From Hominimerdicola alba (GTDB lineage: Bacteria > Bacillota > Clostridia > Oscillospirales > Ruminococcaceae), in assembly GCF_900112155.1 (NCBI RefSeq), contig NZ_FOKQ01000003.1, forward strand, positions 141,707 to 205,706: a stretch of 64,000 nt of DNA. The letters run 5' to 3'. Of this stretch, positions 15,334 to 23,978 are shown in pieces. Numbering within the stretch: the first letter of the stretch is position 1; the number at the start of each line of letters is the position of its first letter. The notes beneath the pieces are model-generated. The model did not search any database, had not been told where the DNA came from, and worked only from the letters and a program-made list of their open reading frames with translations. The position numbers and the translations under genes were made by a program.

Positions 15334-17430
15334 TCACCTGTAAAGACCAAGTTTCTTTATTGCGGATGCGACGATAACGCTTCTGGGTTTCAGGCTGTAT
15401 GTATTGCCGTTACGGTAGATAAGGGCATTGAAATCCGTACCCTTTTTGTAGGGAACAAAGGTATAAAAATCAACGTTCCAGTCGTAACCCTCGGGGAGAG
15501 CGGGAAGTTCGATGGAACAATCCTCCCAGTAAGCGTTGATGCCTATGAACACGGCATCGTCATTGCCCTTTTTATCCTTGCCTGCGAACATAACGCCGAT
15601 AACGTGGTCGTGGTCGTTTGTGTTTTTGTTCCATGCGGTGGTATTGTGTATGCTGGTATCGGGAAAACCGAATGCTCCCTCGTTGGTGGCGTGCCTTATG
15701 ACCTCATGCTTTTTGCGGAAAGCTATCATATCACGGACGAAATCATGTATCTCGCGGAATTTTTTAAGCCTGGACCAGTCAAGCCATGAGACTTCGTTAT
15801 CCTGACAGTATGCATTGTTATTGCCGAACTGGGTGTTGCAGAATTCATCGCCCGCGTAGAACATAACTGCTCCCCTGCTGAAAAGCAGTGTTGCAAAAGC
15901 GTTCTTTATCATTCTCATTCGCAGACCAATTACCTCGCGGTCGTCGGTATCGCCCTCAAATCCACAGTTCCAGCTGGTGACACTGTTATCGCCGTCGGTA
16001 TTGTTCCAGCCGTTGGCTTCGTTGTGCTTGGTATTATAGGAGTAGAGATCGTACATGGTGAAGCCGTCATGACAGGTGAGGAAGTTTACCGAAGCATTAT
16101 GCCAGCGTTCGGGGGGATAAAGGTCGGCTGAACCTGTTATCCTCTGGATAGCAGCCCATGCCATGCCGTTATCGCCTTTGAGGAAACAACGCAGGTCATC
16201 ACGGAAACGACCGTTCCATTCAGCCCATCTGTTCCATGAGGGGAAGCTGCCGACCTGATAAAGTCCGCCTGCATCCCATGCTTCGGCTATAAGCTTACAC
16301 CCGCTGAGTATGGGGTCATATGCGATGGTTTTCAGAAGGGGCGGGTTCTCCATGGGAGTACCGTCCTCACTTCTGCCAAGGATAGATGCAAGATCGAAGC
16401 GGAAACCGTCAACGCGGTACTCTATGACCCAGTAGCGCAGGCAGTCGATGATAAACTGCTGAACTATGGGGTGATTGCAGTTCATGGTGTTTCCGCATCC
16501 GCTGAAATTTACATACTTTCCGTTGGGGGTCAGCATATAGTAGACGCTGTTGTCTATGCCCTTGAAGGAGAAAACTGTGCCGTCCTCGTTGCCCTCGGAT
16601 GTATGGTTGAAGACAACATCGAGGAAAACAAGTATGCCGTTTTCATTACAGGTGCGTATAAGATTTTTCAGCTCATCGCCCTCGTGGTTGTACTCGACCT
16701 TTGAAGAATAGCTGGTATTCGGAGCGAAGAAACAAGTTGTGTTGTAGCCCCAGTAATTCATCAGCAGATTGCCCTCGTGGTGACGCTCCTCATAGAGTTC
16801 GTCAAATTCAAAGACGGGCATAAGTTCGATAGCGTTGACACCCAGCTTTTTCAAGTATGGTATCTTCTCGATAACACCATCAAACGTACCCGGGTGCTGA
16901 ACACCTGAAGTCAGGCTGTTGGTGAATCCTCTTACGTGGAGTTCGTAGATAACGAGGTCGCTGAAAGGTATATTATGGCTGACGAAATTTCCCCAGTCAA
17001 ATTTATCAGTGGTTACTCTGCCGTGATAACTGCCGTCGCTCGGGGCTTTTTTGCCCCAGACGCTCTGTCCTGTAACAGCCCTTGCGTAGGGGTCGAGGAT
17101 ATTCTTTTTATCGTCAAAAAGCAGACCTTTTTCGGGGGCATATTCTCCCGAAAAGCGGTAACAGTATTCGATCTCATAGATATCAAGACCGTAGATCATG
17201 ATAGACCATGTATCGCCTATGCGGTAGCTGTCGGGGATAGGAATGATGGCAAACGGCTCGGTCTCGCCGCGCCTGAAAAGCACTACGGAACAGCCTGTGG
17301 CATTTGAGGAATGAATAGTGAAATTAACAGCATGGAGCATTGCAGAAGCGCCGTTCAGGGTATATATACCGGGACGGCATTCAAATCCTGCGATGATATC
17401 TGTAGCTTTGTAGGTAGACGAATTTTTCAT
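15334..17430 (-). CDS. glgX: glycogen debranching enzyme, GH13 (GlgX/isoamylase type)
   Basis: The 698-residue enzyme has an N-terminal CBM48-like domain (about 10-120) and a GH13 barrel. Catalytic elements are clear: DVVFNHT, the nucleophile in VDGFRFDLASILG, the acid in LIAEAWDAGG and the transition-state pair in FLTCHDGFTMYDL. It hydrolyses alpha-1,6 branches of glycogen or limit dextrins. The length fits GlgX. Its own promoter lies at 17497-17525. The next gene follows 4 bases after the stop. Confidence 0.93.
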   Translation of the reverse strand: MKNSSTYKATDIIAGFECRPGIYTLNGASAMLHAVNFTIHSSNATGCSVVLFRRGETEPFAIIPIPDSYRIGDTWSIMIYGLDIYEIEYCYRFSGEYAPEKGLLFDDKKNILDPYARAVTGQSVWGKKAPSDGSYHGRVTTDKFDWGNFVSHNIPFSDLVIYELHVRGFTNSLTSGVQHPGTFDGVIEKIPYLKKLGVNAIELMPVFEFDELYEERHHEGNLLMNYWGYNTTCFFAPNTSYSSKVEYNHEGDELKNLIRTCNENGILVFLDVVFNHTSEGNEDGTVFSFKGIDNSVYYMLTPNGKYVNFSGCGNTMNCNHPIVQQFIIDCLRYWVIEYRVDGFRFDLASILGRSEDGTPMENPPLLKTIAYDPILSGCKLIAEAWDAGGLYQVGSFPSWNRWAEWNGRFRDDLRCFLKGDNGMAWAAIQRITGSADLYPPERWHNASVNFLTCHDGFTMYDLYSYNTKHNEANGWNNTDGDNSVTSWNCGFEGDTDDREVIGLRMRMIKNAFATLLFSRGAVMFYAGDEFCNTQFGNNNAYCQDNEVSWLDWSRLKKFREIHDFVRDMIAFRKKHEVIRHATNEGAFGFPDTSIHNTTAWNKNTNDHDHVIGVMFAGKDKKGNDDAVFIGINAYWEDCSIELPALPEGYDWNVDFYTFVPYKKGTDFNALIYRNGNTYSLKPRSVIVASAIKKLGLYR

Positions 17431-17496
17431 TATATCACAGCCTTAAATCATTAATATGTTATGATAATATAACAAAGTGAATATATCATATCTTTG

Positions 17497-17525
17497 ATTA
17501 TATACCATTTTGAACAAATTATCAA
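17497..17525 (-). promoter_or_regulatory. glgX promoter
   Basis: TTGATA (17525-17520), 17 bases, TATAAT (17502-17497) on the minus strand, about 65 bases before the glgX start. Confidence 0.7.
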
Positions 17526-17545
17526 TTGAATTTTTGTATAAAAAA

Positions 17546-17572
17546 TGACCGCCATATTTGGTAAAGCGGTCA
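17546..17572 (-). terminator. terminator of the PARG-type gene
   Basis: TGACCGC (17572-17566) pairs with GCGGTCA (17552-17546) and is followed by TTTTTTATAC on the minus strand. Confidence 0.8.
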
Positions 17573-17593
17573 CGGAATGTTAAATTGAAGCTG

Positions 17594-18403
17594 TCATTTT
17601 CCGAATGTATCTCGGAAGACATTGTAATTTGTGGGATTTTTAGGGGAACAGTATACTGCGAATTCGATGTTTTTGAAATAGTATCGGTACTTTTCGGTGA
17701 GATCTTTCATGACCTTTGCCACAACTTTCGGGGGATTGCGGAAAGCACCGCAGCCGAATGCACCGAGGATAAAGGTCTCAGCGCCGTTATTTATGGCGGT
17801 GATGAAAACTCTTTCAAGGCGCTTATACTGTATCTTTGCGAGGGTATCGTCATAGATCCTGGTGTAGCCGCTGAGATTCGGAGAGGCACAGGTAATGACA
17901 TCTACCTTGAACCACTCTTTTTCAGGTCTTGGGACAGGTGATGCGGTATCAGTCTTGATGCAGTAGACATCTGGAGTGAATATGAGATCATCGTTATAGA
18001 TAAGATCGCTGAACATAGTCCTGTGGGGCATATAGAAGCCTTCCATTATCTTATACGACGAAAGACATGGAAAGAGAGTTGTTATTCGGCATATGCACTC
18101 TTCCTGAGCTTTTGCGCCGTTTACCACACCGCCGCCCGGATTTTTGGCGGATGCGAAATTCAGTATGCATACCTTGGTGTCTTTATACTGTTCAGCAGAT
18201 TCTATGGTACGCTTTTGGGTAACGGATATTTTAGCCGGAGTCAGGTAAGGCTCGGCTTTAAGGTCGATCGATTCACTGTCAAGTAAAATATACTGACGAT
18301 TAACAGAGCTTTGGAAAGCACCTTTCAGGAGGCTGTTATTACTGCACTGTTCAATAGTGTCATTGAAGATATTTACGAGAATTTCTTTATCGTTGCCGCG
18401 CAT
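17594..18403 (-). CDS. poly(ADP-ribose) glycohydrolase-type macrodomain protein (TIGR02452)
   Basis: A 269-residue protein with the PARG signature GGG-x7-QEE in NPGGGVVNGAKAQEECICR (about residues 89-107) and the late LGAFGCGAFRNPP motif of microbial-type PARG macrodomains. The Glu pair of QEE supplies the catalytic acid in known enzymes. It likely hydrolyses ADP-ribose polymers or O-linked ADP-ribose. The partner ADP-ribosyltransferase is not visible nearby. It begins 9 bases after the end of the pentapeptide gene and has its own terminator. Confidence 0.88.
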   Translation of the reverse strand: MRGNDKEILVNIFNDTIEQCSNNSLLKGAFQSSVNRQYILLDSESIDLKAEPYLTPAKISVTQKRTIESAEQYKDTKVCILNFASAKNPGGGVVNGAKAQEECICRITTLFPCLSSYKIMEGFYMPHRTMFSDLIYNDDLIFTPDVYCIKTDTASPVPRPEKEWFKVDVITCASPNLSGYTRIYDDTLAKIQYKRLERVFITAINNGAETFILGAFGCGAFRNPPKVVAKVMKDLTEKYRYYFKNIEFAVYCSPKNPTNYNVFRDTFGK

Positions 18404-18412
18404 GGTAACACC

Positions 18413-19015
18413 TCACTTTACAATTAATCCCAACAGCTTTGCAAGGTCAGCTGCCTGTTCATATGTTACTGTCACGCCGCGGAGTTCGGAAAGTTCACGG
18501 GAGAGGACTATGCCCGATATATCACATTTTGAGAAGTCGGTGCCACGCATTTTTGTCATGAACAGTTCAGCGCTGACAAGCTTTACATCTTTAAAGGTCG
18601 TTCTTTTAAATTCGCTTCGGGAAAGAAGCGCACCCGACATATCGCAGTCGGTGATGGTGCAGGCATCGAAGGTGGATTCGGAGAAAAGTCCGTAGGTGAA
18701 GGAACTTGTTTTCAGCGTAGACTGCTTGAATACAGCGCTTCCGAATTCTGCGCCGTTTGCTTTACAGCCCGTGAACTCACATTCCTTAAAATAGCAGTCA
18801 CCAAGTTTGCAGTTGGAAAGGTCGCATTTATCGAACTTACAGCCATAGAAACAGGCTTTGGTTAGGTCGCACTGAATAAAGCGACAGCCTTTGAAGACTA
18901 CCTCGGAGAATTCAAAACCACTGATATCTTCGGAAGCAATGATCTCACGCTCGTATTCGGCGTTCTTGATCTCCATATCCTGATCTCTGACTTTTGAAAT
19001 ATCATCTGTAAACAT
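18413..19015 (-). CDS. pentapeptide repeat protein
   Basis: A 200-residue protein, mostly pentapeptide repeats of the A(D/N)LxX kind from about residue 30 to 175, for example FKGCRFIQCDLTKACFYGC and GADFSKCDISG-like runs. It is unusually rich in Cys and Phe at the core positions. Such proteins form a right-handed quadrilateral beta-helix; some mimic DNA and protect gyrase, most are uncharacterised. The ATG at 19015 gives MFTDDISK with a GGGTGAT ribosome site. An extension to 19036 is possible. It probably shares a transcript with the PARG-type gene. Confidence 0.85.
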   Translation of the reverse strand: MFTDDISKVRDQDMEIKNAEYEREIIASEDISGFEFSEVVFKGCRFIQCDLTKACFYGCKFDKCDLSNCKLGDCYFKECEFTGCKANGAEFGSAVFKQSTLKTSSFTYGLFSESTFDACTITDCDMSGALLSRSEFKRTTFKDVKLVSAELFMTKMRGTDFSKCDISGIVLSRELSELRGVTVTYEQAADLAKLLGLIVK

Positions 19016-19113
19016 AATTATCACCCGAAATATCATACCATATTATTTTAAAAATGTAAAGACAACAGATGAAAATTTACATCAAGTTATTTTACTTTAC
19101 GGGTATGAATGCA

Positions 19114-19138
19114 CAAAAAAGCCGCCCGAAGGCGGCTT
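19114..19138 (-). terminator. terminator of the SPFH/NfeD operon
   Basis: AGCCGCC (19120-19126) and GGCGGCT (19131-19137) form a 7-base stem with a 4-base CGAA loop; TTTTTT follows on the minus strand. Confidence 0.92.
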
Positions 19139-19145
19139 GAAATTA

Positions 19146-20108
19146 TTACTGGTTTTCCTTAACGATCTCCTTGAGACCTGTTGCAAGACCTGCAAGACTC
19201 TGAATCTCGCTTGGGATAATGATCTTGGTTGCCTTGCCGTCAGCTGCTTTGCTGAATGCTTCAAGGCTCTTGAGCTGGATAACTGCTTCGTTAGGATTAG
19301 CAGCATTCAGCTTAACGATACTGTCAGCCAGTGCGCGCTGTACCATGTCGATAGCCTGCGCTTCACCTTCTGCCTCCAGGATCTTCTGCTCCTTGACAGC
19401 GTCTGCACGGAGTATCATGGACTGCTTTTCAGCCTCAGCGGCAAGTATCTGAGATTCCTTGTCAGCCTGTGCGCGGAGTATCTTGGACTCCTTTTCACCT
19501 TCTGCAACGAGTATCTGGGACTTCTTTTCAGCCTCAGCCTGAATGACTTTTTCACGTCTTTCGCGGTCAGCCTTCATCTGCTTTTCCATTGCATCCTGGA
19601 TCTCTCTGGGAGGGATGATGTTCTTCAGCTCGACACGCTGAACCTTGATGCCCCATCTGTCGGTAGCTTCATCGAGTATAGCAGTTATACGTGTGTTGAT
19701 GATATCTCTGGAAGTAAGTGTTGCTTCCAGATCCAGGTCGCCGACGATATTTCTCAGGGTGGTAGCGGTGAGGTTCTCGATAGCGGAGATAGGTCTTTCA
19801 ACGCCGTATGTGAATTGCATAGCATTGGTTATCTGGAAGAATACGACGGTATCTATCTGCATGGTAACGTTATCCTTGGTGATAACGGACTGGGGTTTGA
19901 AGTCAACTACCTGCTCCTTGATGGATACTTTCTTTGCAACTCTGTCGATAAAAGGAACTTTAACGTGGAGACCTGTGCCCCATGCTGCGTGGAATGTACC
20001 GAATCTTTCAACGACATAAACATATGCCTGGGGTACTATCTTTATGTTGGAGATTATAACCAACACGATAAATGCGATAAGTATCAGTACGATCAATAAT
20101 GGACTCAT
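19146..20108 (-). CDS. SPFH/band-7 membrane scaffold protein (stomatin/QmcA-like)
   Basis: The 320-residue protein has one N-terminal membrane segment (residues 3-23), an SPFH domain (YVVERFGTFHAAWGTGLHVK onward, about 30-190) and a long Ala/Glu/Lys-rich coiled coil (about 190-275) with repeats around the words ILVAEGEKESKIL and ILAAEAEKQSMIL. SPFH proteins form ring scaffolds in membrane microdomains. Pairing with the NfeD-like gene 19 bases upstream is the usual arrangement in bacteria. A strong terminator follows. Confidence 0.93.
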   Translation of the reverse strand: MSPLLIVLILIAFIVLVIISNIKIVPQAYVYVVERFGTFHAAWGTGLHVKVPFIDRVAKKVSIKEQVVDFKPQSVITKDNVTMQIDTVVFFQITNAMQFTYGVERPISAIENLTATTLRNIVGDLDLEATLTSRDIINTRITAILDEATDRWGIKVQRVELKNIIPPREIQDAMEKQMKADRERREKVIQAEAEKKSQILVAEGEKESKILRAQADKESQILAAEAEKQSMILRADAVKEQKILEAEGEAQAIDMVQRALADSIVKLNAANPNEAVIQLKSLEAFSKAADGKATKIIIPSEIQSLAGLATGLKEIVKENQ

Positions 20109-20127
20109 TTCTTCTTTACCTCCGAAT

Positions 20128-20565
20128 TCAATTCTTTTGTGTTACAACAAGTTTTGCGCCTGAGACCTCGACTACGCTTACGGTAGCGCCTTTCTCTATT
20201 GTGCTCCCGTCCTCGGAAACAGCTGACCAGTCAGTGCCGTCCAGTCTGACCCTGCCTTTATTCAGGCTGTTGTCGATGCTCTCGATGACCTGCGCTGTCT
20301 TACCGACATCAAGTTCAAAGTTTGTGGGAACAGCGGTCATTCTGACCTTTTTTGCAAGAGGACGTGTCGCTATAAGGAATACTATCGAAGCGATAACGAA
20401 CACAGCAAACTGCGACACGAATGAAAGCTTCGCGATAGCACAGAACATAGCCGCAAGTGCGCCCAGTGCGAACCAGATGCTAAGCAATCCTGCGCCGTTT
20501 GCGATCTCAACGATCACAAAGAATACGAAAGCCACTGCCCAAACGATGATGTAAGTGGTAGCCAT
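20128..20565 (-). CDS. NfeD-like membrane protein
   Basis: A 145-residue short-form NfeD: three or so membrane segments in the first 75 residues, then a small OB-fold domain (about 85-143; GRVRLDGTDWSAVSEDGS and IEKGATVSVVEVSGAKLVV). The OB domain is thought to contact the partner SPFH protein. The gene begins the two-gene operon, with a promoter at 20637-20665 and a GGAAAGGAG ribosome site. Confidence 0.92.
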   Translation of the reverse strand: MATTYIIVWAVAFVFFVIVEIANGAGLLSIWFALGALAAMFCAIAKLSFVSQFAVFVIASIVFLIATRPLAKKVRMTAVPTNFELDVGKTAQVIESIDNSLNKGRVRLDGTDWSAVSEDGSTIEKGATVSVVEVSGAKLVVTQKN

Positions 20566-20636
20566 AAACAGATCAACTCCTTTCCTGTTCTGAAAATATA
20601 TATTTCTTTCTGCGGTATTAATTTTACCGCAACATA

Positions 20637-20665
20637 ATTATACCATAATTTTTCGATTTTTTCAA
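20637..20665 (-). promoter_or_regulatory. promoter of the NfeD/SPFH operon
   Basis: TTGAAA (20665-20660), 17 bases, TATAAT (20642-20637) on the minus strand. Confidence 0.75.
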
Positions 20666-20775
20666 TAGGTAAATTCGTATAACAGAAAAAATTTTGCTGA
20701 CAGAAAAGTGATAGAAATTACAGTGATCCGGTCAAGCAAGCCAACTTGTCGTTCAATGATTATATGTCAAGAAAA

Positions 20776-21309
20776 TCACTTGACATATACCTTTTTGATT
20801 ATGCCGATGTACTGCACGTGGTAGTCACCTGTTGCATAGTTTGCTTCGATGAGATCTTTGTTGATGAAGCTATCGGGAGTCATTGACTGTACGTATGCTT
20901 TTTCACATACGAAAACCAGCTTTGCCTGCTCAAAAGTGACGGAGCAGTCTGCTACAACGGGAACCAGCCCTGTTTCGGCGGATTTATCGCAATCTCTGCC
21001 GCTGTGAGAACCGCAGAAGGCCAGTGCTTTCCTCTCGGATTCATCAAAAAAACTAATTGTAAAGGTATTCTCCTTGTCAAGAAATTCCTTGGTATATCTC
21101 TGGGGTCTGATAACGGTGGTGAAGGTCTGCTTGCCCCACATTATGCCTGCAAAGCCCCATGAAGCTGTCATGGTGTTCCAGCCGTTCTCGTTACCTGCGG
21201 TAACAAGGAACCAGTCCTTATCTATCTTCTTATAAGGATCAAAACCCATTGTATGCAGTTCCGAGGGGTCTACCTCTTTAAAACCGTATTTCTCAGTAAG
21301 TATGCTCAT
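20776..21309 (-). CDS. flavin reductase-like FMN-binding protein
   Basis: A 177-residue protein of the flavin reductase split-barrel family: DWFLVTAGNENGWNTMTASW (about 33-52) is the FMN-binding beginning, followed by the TVIRPQRYTKEFLDKENTFT region. It likely binds FMN and may reduce flavin or act as a small oxidoreductase; the electron donor is unknown. It is monocistronic with a promoter at 21360-21388 and diverges from argG. Confidence 0.9.
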   Translation of the reverse strand: MSILTEKYGFKEVDPSELHTMGFDPYKKIDKDWFLVTAGNENGWNTMTASWGFAGIMWGKQTFTTVIRPQRYTKEFLDKENTFTISFFDESERKALAFCGSHSGRDCDKSAETGLVPVVADCSVTFEQAKLVFVCEKAYVQSMTPDSFINKDLIEANYATGDYHVQYIGIIKKVYVK

Positions 21310-21359
21310 TTTCCATTCCGCCTTTCGCGTAAGATTTATGCTTATACAAGCATGATACT

Positions 21360-21388
21360 ATTATACTCCATATTTTATGAAAATGCAA
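21360..21388 (-). promoter_or_regulatory. promoter of the flavin reductase gene
   Basis: TTGCAT (21388-21383), 17 bases, TATAAT (21365-21360) on the minus strand. Confidence 0.7.
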
Positions 21389-21399
21389 CCGTTTTGTAA

Positions 21400-21428
21400 T
21401 TGCTTTTTTACAGAATTGGTGTTATAAT
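21400..21428 (+). promoter_or_regulatory. argG distal promoter candidate (P1)
   Basis: TTGCTT (21400-21405), 17 bases, TATAAT (21423-21428). It would give a leader of about 235 bases before argG. Confidence 0.5.
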
Positions 21429-21487
21429 AGTCTATATGTAGGGCGTTTTTGTCGTGGGATATCTGTATGCAGTGTTGAGGATTTTTC

Positions 21488-21515
21488 ATAATATGCATGA
21501 TATTCTGCATATTAT
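21488..21515 (+). promoter_or_regulatory. 10-base perfect inverted repeat upstream of argG
   Basis: ATAATATGCA (21488-21497) and TGCATATTAT (21506-21515) around an 8-base spacer. A looser GCATA...TATGC element follows at about 21547-21572, just before the -35 of P2. AT-rich TGCATA half-sites resemble ArgR operators, and an argR gene is present at 48717, so ArgR control is a reasonable inference. Confidence 0.5.
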
Positions 21516-21579
21516 TGTATTTTATACGTAATATTCATCAAAAATTTGCATATTCGTGTAATTTTATGCGTAAAACCCC

Positions 21580-21607
21580 TTGACAAATCCGAATAATGGT
21601 GTATAAT
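21580..21607 (+). promoter_or_regulatory. argG proximal promoter (P2)
   Basis: TTGACA (21580-21585), 16 bases, TATAAT (21602-21607), about 57 bases before the argG start. Confidence 0.8.
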
Positions 21608-21670
21608 ATGATTATTGTTTGACATACTATTCACCTTATGCCTGAATTTTTATTTTTGGAGGAATACATC

Positions 21671-22900
21671 ATGGCTAAAGAAATCAAAAAAGTTGTACTC
21701 GCTTACTCGGGCGGACTTGATACTTCTATCATCATCCCGTGGCTGAAGGAAAACTACAATAACTGTGAAGTTATCGCAGTTTCCGGCGACGTTGGACAGG
21801 GCACAGAGCTTGACGGCCTGGAGGAGAAGGCTATCAAGACAGGCGCTTCCAAGCTTTACATCGAGGATCTGACAGAAGAGTTCATCACTGATTACGTTTA
21901 TCCCACCGTACAGGCTGGCGCTGTATACGAGAATCAGTACCTGCTGGGTACTTCCTTTGCTAGACCTATCATCGCAAAGAGAATTGCTGAGATCGCTATC
22001 AAGGAAGGCGCTGACGCTATCTGCCACGGCTGCACAGGTAAGGGCAACGATCAGGTAAGATTCGAGCTGGCTATCAAGGCATTTGCACCCGATATGCAGA
22101 TCATCGCTCCCTGGAGAATCTGGGATATCAAGTCCAGAGATCAGGAGATCGATTATGCCGAGGCACACAACATTCCTCTGAAGATAAACAGAGAGACCAA
22201 CTACTCCAAGGATAAGAACCTGTGGCACCTTTCTCACGAGGGTCTGGATCTTGAGGATCCCGCAAACGAGCCTCAGTACGAGAAGCCCGGTTTCCTGGAG
22301 CTGGGTGTATCTCCCATACAGGCACCCGACAAGCCCACTTATGTTACTATCCACTTTGAAAAGGGTATCCCCACCGCTGTTGACGGCGTAAAGATGGGCG
22401 GCAAGGATCTCGTTGCAAAGCTGAACGAACTGGGCGGCGCTAACGGTATCGGTCTGGCTGACCTTGTTGAGAACAGACTGGTTGGTATGAAGTCCAGAGG
22501 CGTATACGAGACTCCCGGCGGAACTATCCTGTACAAGGCTCACGAGATACTGGAGACCATCACTATCGACAAGGAGACCGCTAGAATGAAGAGCTACATC
22601 GGCATCAAGTTCGCTGATATAGTTTACAACGGTCAGTGGTTCACACCTCTGAGAGAGGCTCTGAGCGCATTCGTTACCGAAACACAGAAGAATGTTACCG
22701 GTGATGTTAAGCTGAAGCTGTACAAGGGCAACGTTATCAATGCAGGCGTTACTTCTCCTTACACCCTGTATGATGAGGAAGTTGCTACATTCGATGAGGA
22801 TGATGTTTACAATCAGGCTGATTCCGCAGGCTTCATCAATCTGTTCGGTCTGCCTATCAAGGTACGCGCTAAGCTGGAGCAGAAGAGAAACAATAAGTAA
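21671..22900 (+). CDS. argG: argininosuccinate synthase
   Basis: This 409-residue enzyme joins citrulline and aspartate with ATP to give argininosuccinate. The ATP loop [15 protein letters not shown] is at residues 9-23. The [13 protein letters not shown] motif and the [20 protein letters not shown] region (about 175-195) bind citrulline and aspartate. The start at 21671 (TTTGGAGG ribosome site, MAKEIKKVV) is preferred to the upstream frame extension at 21638. It is the first gene of the arginine cluster. Confidence 0.98.
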   Translation: MAKEIKKVVLAYSGGLDTSIIIPWLKENYNNCEVIAVSGDVGQGTELDGLEEKAIKTGASKLYIEDLTEEFITDYVYPTVQAGAVYENQYLLGTSFARPIIAKRIAEIAIKEGADAICHGCTGKGNDQVRFELAIKAFAPDMQIIAPWRIWDIKSRDQEIDYAEAHNIPLKINRETNYSKDKNLWHLSHEGLDLEDPANEPQYEKPGFLELGVSPIQAPDKPTYVTIHFEKGIPTAVDGVKMGGKDLVAKLNELGGANGIGLADLVENRLVGMKSRGVYETPGGTILYKAHEILETITIDKETARMKSYIGIKFADIVYNGQWFTPLREALSAFVTETQKNVTGDVKLKLYKGNVINAGVTSPYTLYDEEVATFDEDDVYNQADSAGFINLFGLPIKVRAKLEQKRNNK

Positions 22901-22939
22901 TCTTACGCCGTAAAAAATCTATTATTAGGAGGTCATAGT

Positions 22940-23371
22940 ATGTCAGACAAGAATTCTTACTTTGAACCGGGCTTCGACAAAAAAGTAGAGATATCCTACG
23001 ATAATCTTCCCAATTCGTCTTTCGAGGACGTTAATCTGGGCGGTGCGACTTTTACCAATGTTAATCTGAAAGGCTCAAATTTTGAAGATGTCAACATGGA
23101 TGACACCATCTTTGACAACATCAGTATGCAGAACACCAGATTCACCGATATGTACATGGTAAATTCCCGTTTCCTTGGCGTTAACATAAGCGGTTCACGT
23201 TTTGGCTGTTCTATCATGAACAATGTTGAATTCAAGAATCCTGATCTGAAGAATTCTCAGTTCATACATTGTGACCTCACAGGTGTTGAGATCAGCGACT
23301 GCAAGATAGATGGTCTGAAGATCAACGGCATCGACATCCAGAAGCTTCTGGAACAGCACGATAAGGATTGA
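22940..23371 (+). CDS. pentapeptide repeat protein
   Basis: A 143-residue protein. Residues 25-125 are pentapeptide-like repeats with Phe/Leu at the centre (SSFEDVNLGGATFTNVNL, then GSNFEDVNMDDTIFDN), ending in a short helical tail. The fold should be a beta-helix. Its role is unknown and it has no evident link to arginine synthesis. It lies 39 bases after argG with an AGGAGG ribosome site, and is followed by three RNA hairpins. Confidence 0.88.
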   Translation: MSDKNSYFEPGFDKKVEISYDNLPNSSFEDVNLGGATFTNVNLKGSNFEDVNMDDTIFDNISMQNTRFTDMYMVNSRFLGVNISGSRFGCSIMNNVEFKNPDLKNSQFIHCDLTGVEISDCKIDGLKINGIDIQKLLEQHDKD

Positions 23372-23372
23372 T

Positions 23373-23482
23373 CGTCCGTTTGGCGGACGCTAGCAGGTGT
23401 TCGGGCAGAATAACTCCTTGGTTCGGGTTATTTTGCCCATGCCTGTTTATACAGACTGCCCTGTGCAGGACGGTCTGTATAA
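23373..23482 (+). other. three consecutive stem-loops between cistrons
   Basis: Hairpin 1 pairs CGTCCG with CGGACG (23373-23389). Hairpin 2 pairs GGGCAGAATAAC with GTTATTTTGCCC (23403-23438). Hairpin 3 pairs TTATACAGAC with GTCTGTATAA (23447-23482). None has a T-run, so they are not ordinary terminators. They could stabilise or process the arg message or be repetitive intergenic elements. Confidence 0.7.
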
Positions 23483-23519
23483 GCAGACTAAATGATCATT
23501 ATAAATAAGGAGAAGTATC

Positions 23520-23957
23520 ATGACACACAAAGACAAGGCTTTGAGTCTTTTCAGTCAGGGATTTCATTGTTCTCAGGCTGTTCTTGGTGCTTTTGCAGAA
23601 GAACTTGGCATGAGCGATGAACTCGCTCTCAGTGTCAGCGGCAGTTTCGGCGGCGGTATGAGGAACGGTGAAGTCTGCGGTGCTTGCACGGGAGCGCTGA
23701 TGGCTATCGGTCTGAAATACAGATTTTTCAAAGCCGATGATATCGGCAGCAAAGAAAAGAACAATGCTGTTACTTCGGTATTTTTGAGAAGATTCAAGGA
23801 AAAGAATGGCTCATTTCTTTGCAGAGAGCTTCTCGGATATGATCTTTCAGACCCGAAGCAGCAGGCTGAGGCTCGCGAAAAAGGTATGTTTACGGAATTC
23901 TGCCCGAAGATGGTCGCTAGTGCCGTTGAGACAGCAGAAGAACTTATGAATGAATAA
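23520..23957 (+). CDS. C-GCAxxG-C-C family protein
   Basis: A 145-residue protein carrying the pattern that names the family: Cys18 in FHCSQAVLGAFAEELG, GGGMRNGEVCGACTGALMAIG (about 45-65) with the CGAxxG core, Cys100 in FLCRELLG and FCPKMV near residue 128. The conserved cysteines suggest a redox or metal-binding role, possibly with an organic or selenium-related substrate; this is not established. The start has an AAGGAGAAG ribosome site. It sits between argG and argH without an evident pathway link. Confidence 0.88.
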   Translation: MTHKDKALSLFSQGFHCSQAVLGAFAEELGMSDELALSVSGSFGGGMRNGEVCGACTGALMAIGLKYRFFKADDIGSKEKNNAVTSVFLRRFKEKNGSFLCRELLGYDLSDPKQQAEAREKGMFTEFCPKMVASAVETAEELMNE

Positions 23958-23978
23958 ATAAAAAGGACGGTAAGTAAA

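Noticed and set aside
19137..20099. 320-codon plus frame opposite the SPFH gene
   Set aside because: Mirror frame caused by the regular codon pattern of the SPFH coiled coil; no start signals or homology.
21650..22543. 297-codon minus frame opposite argG
   Set aside because: Antisense shadow of a strongly biased gene; no family features.
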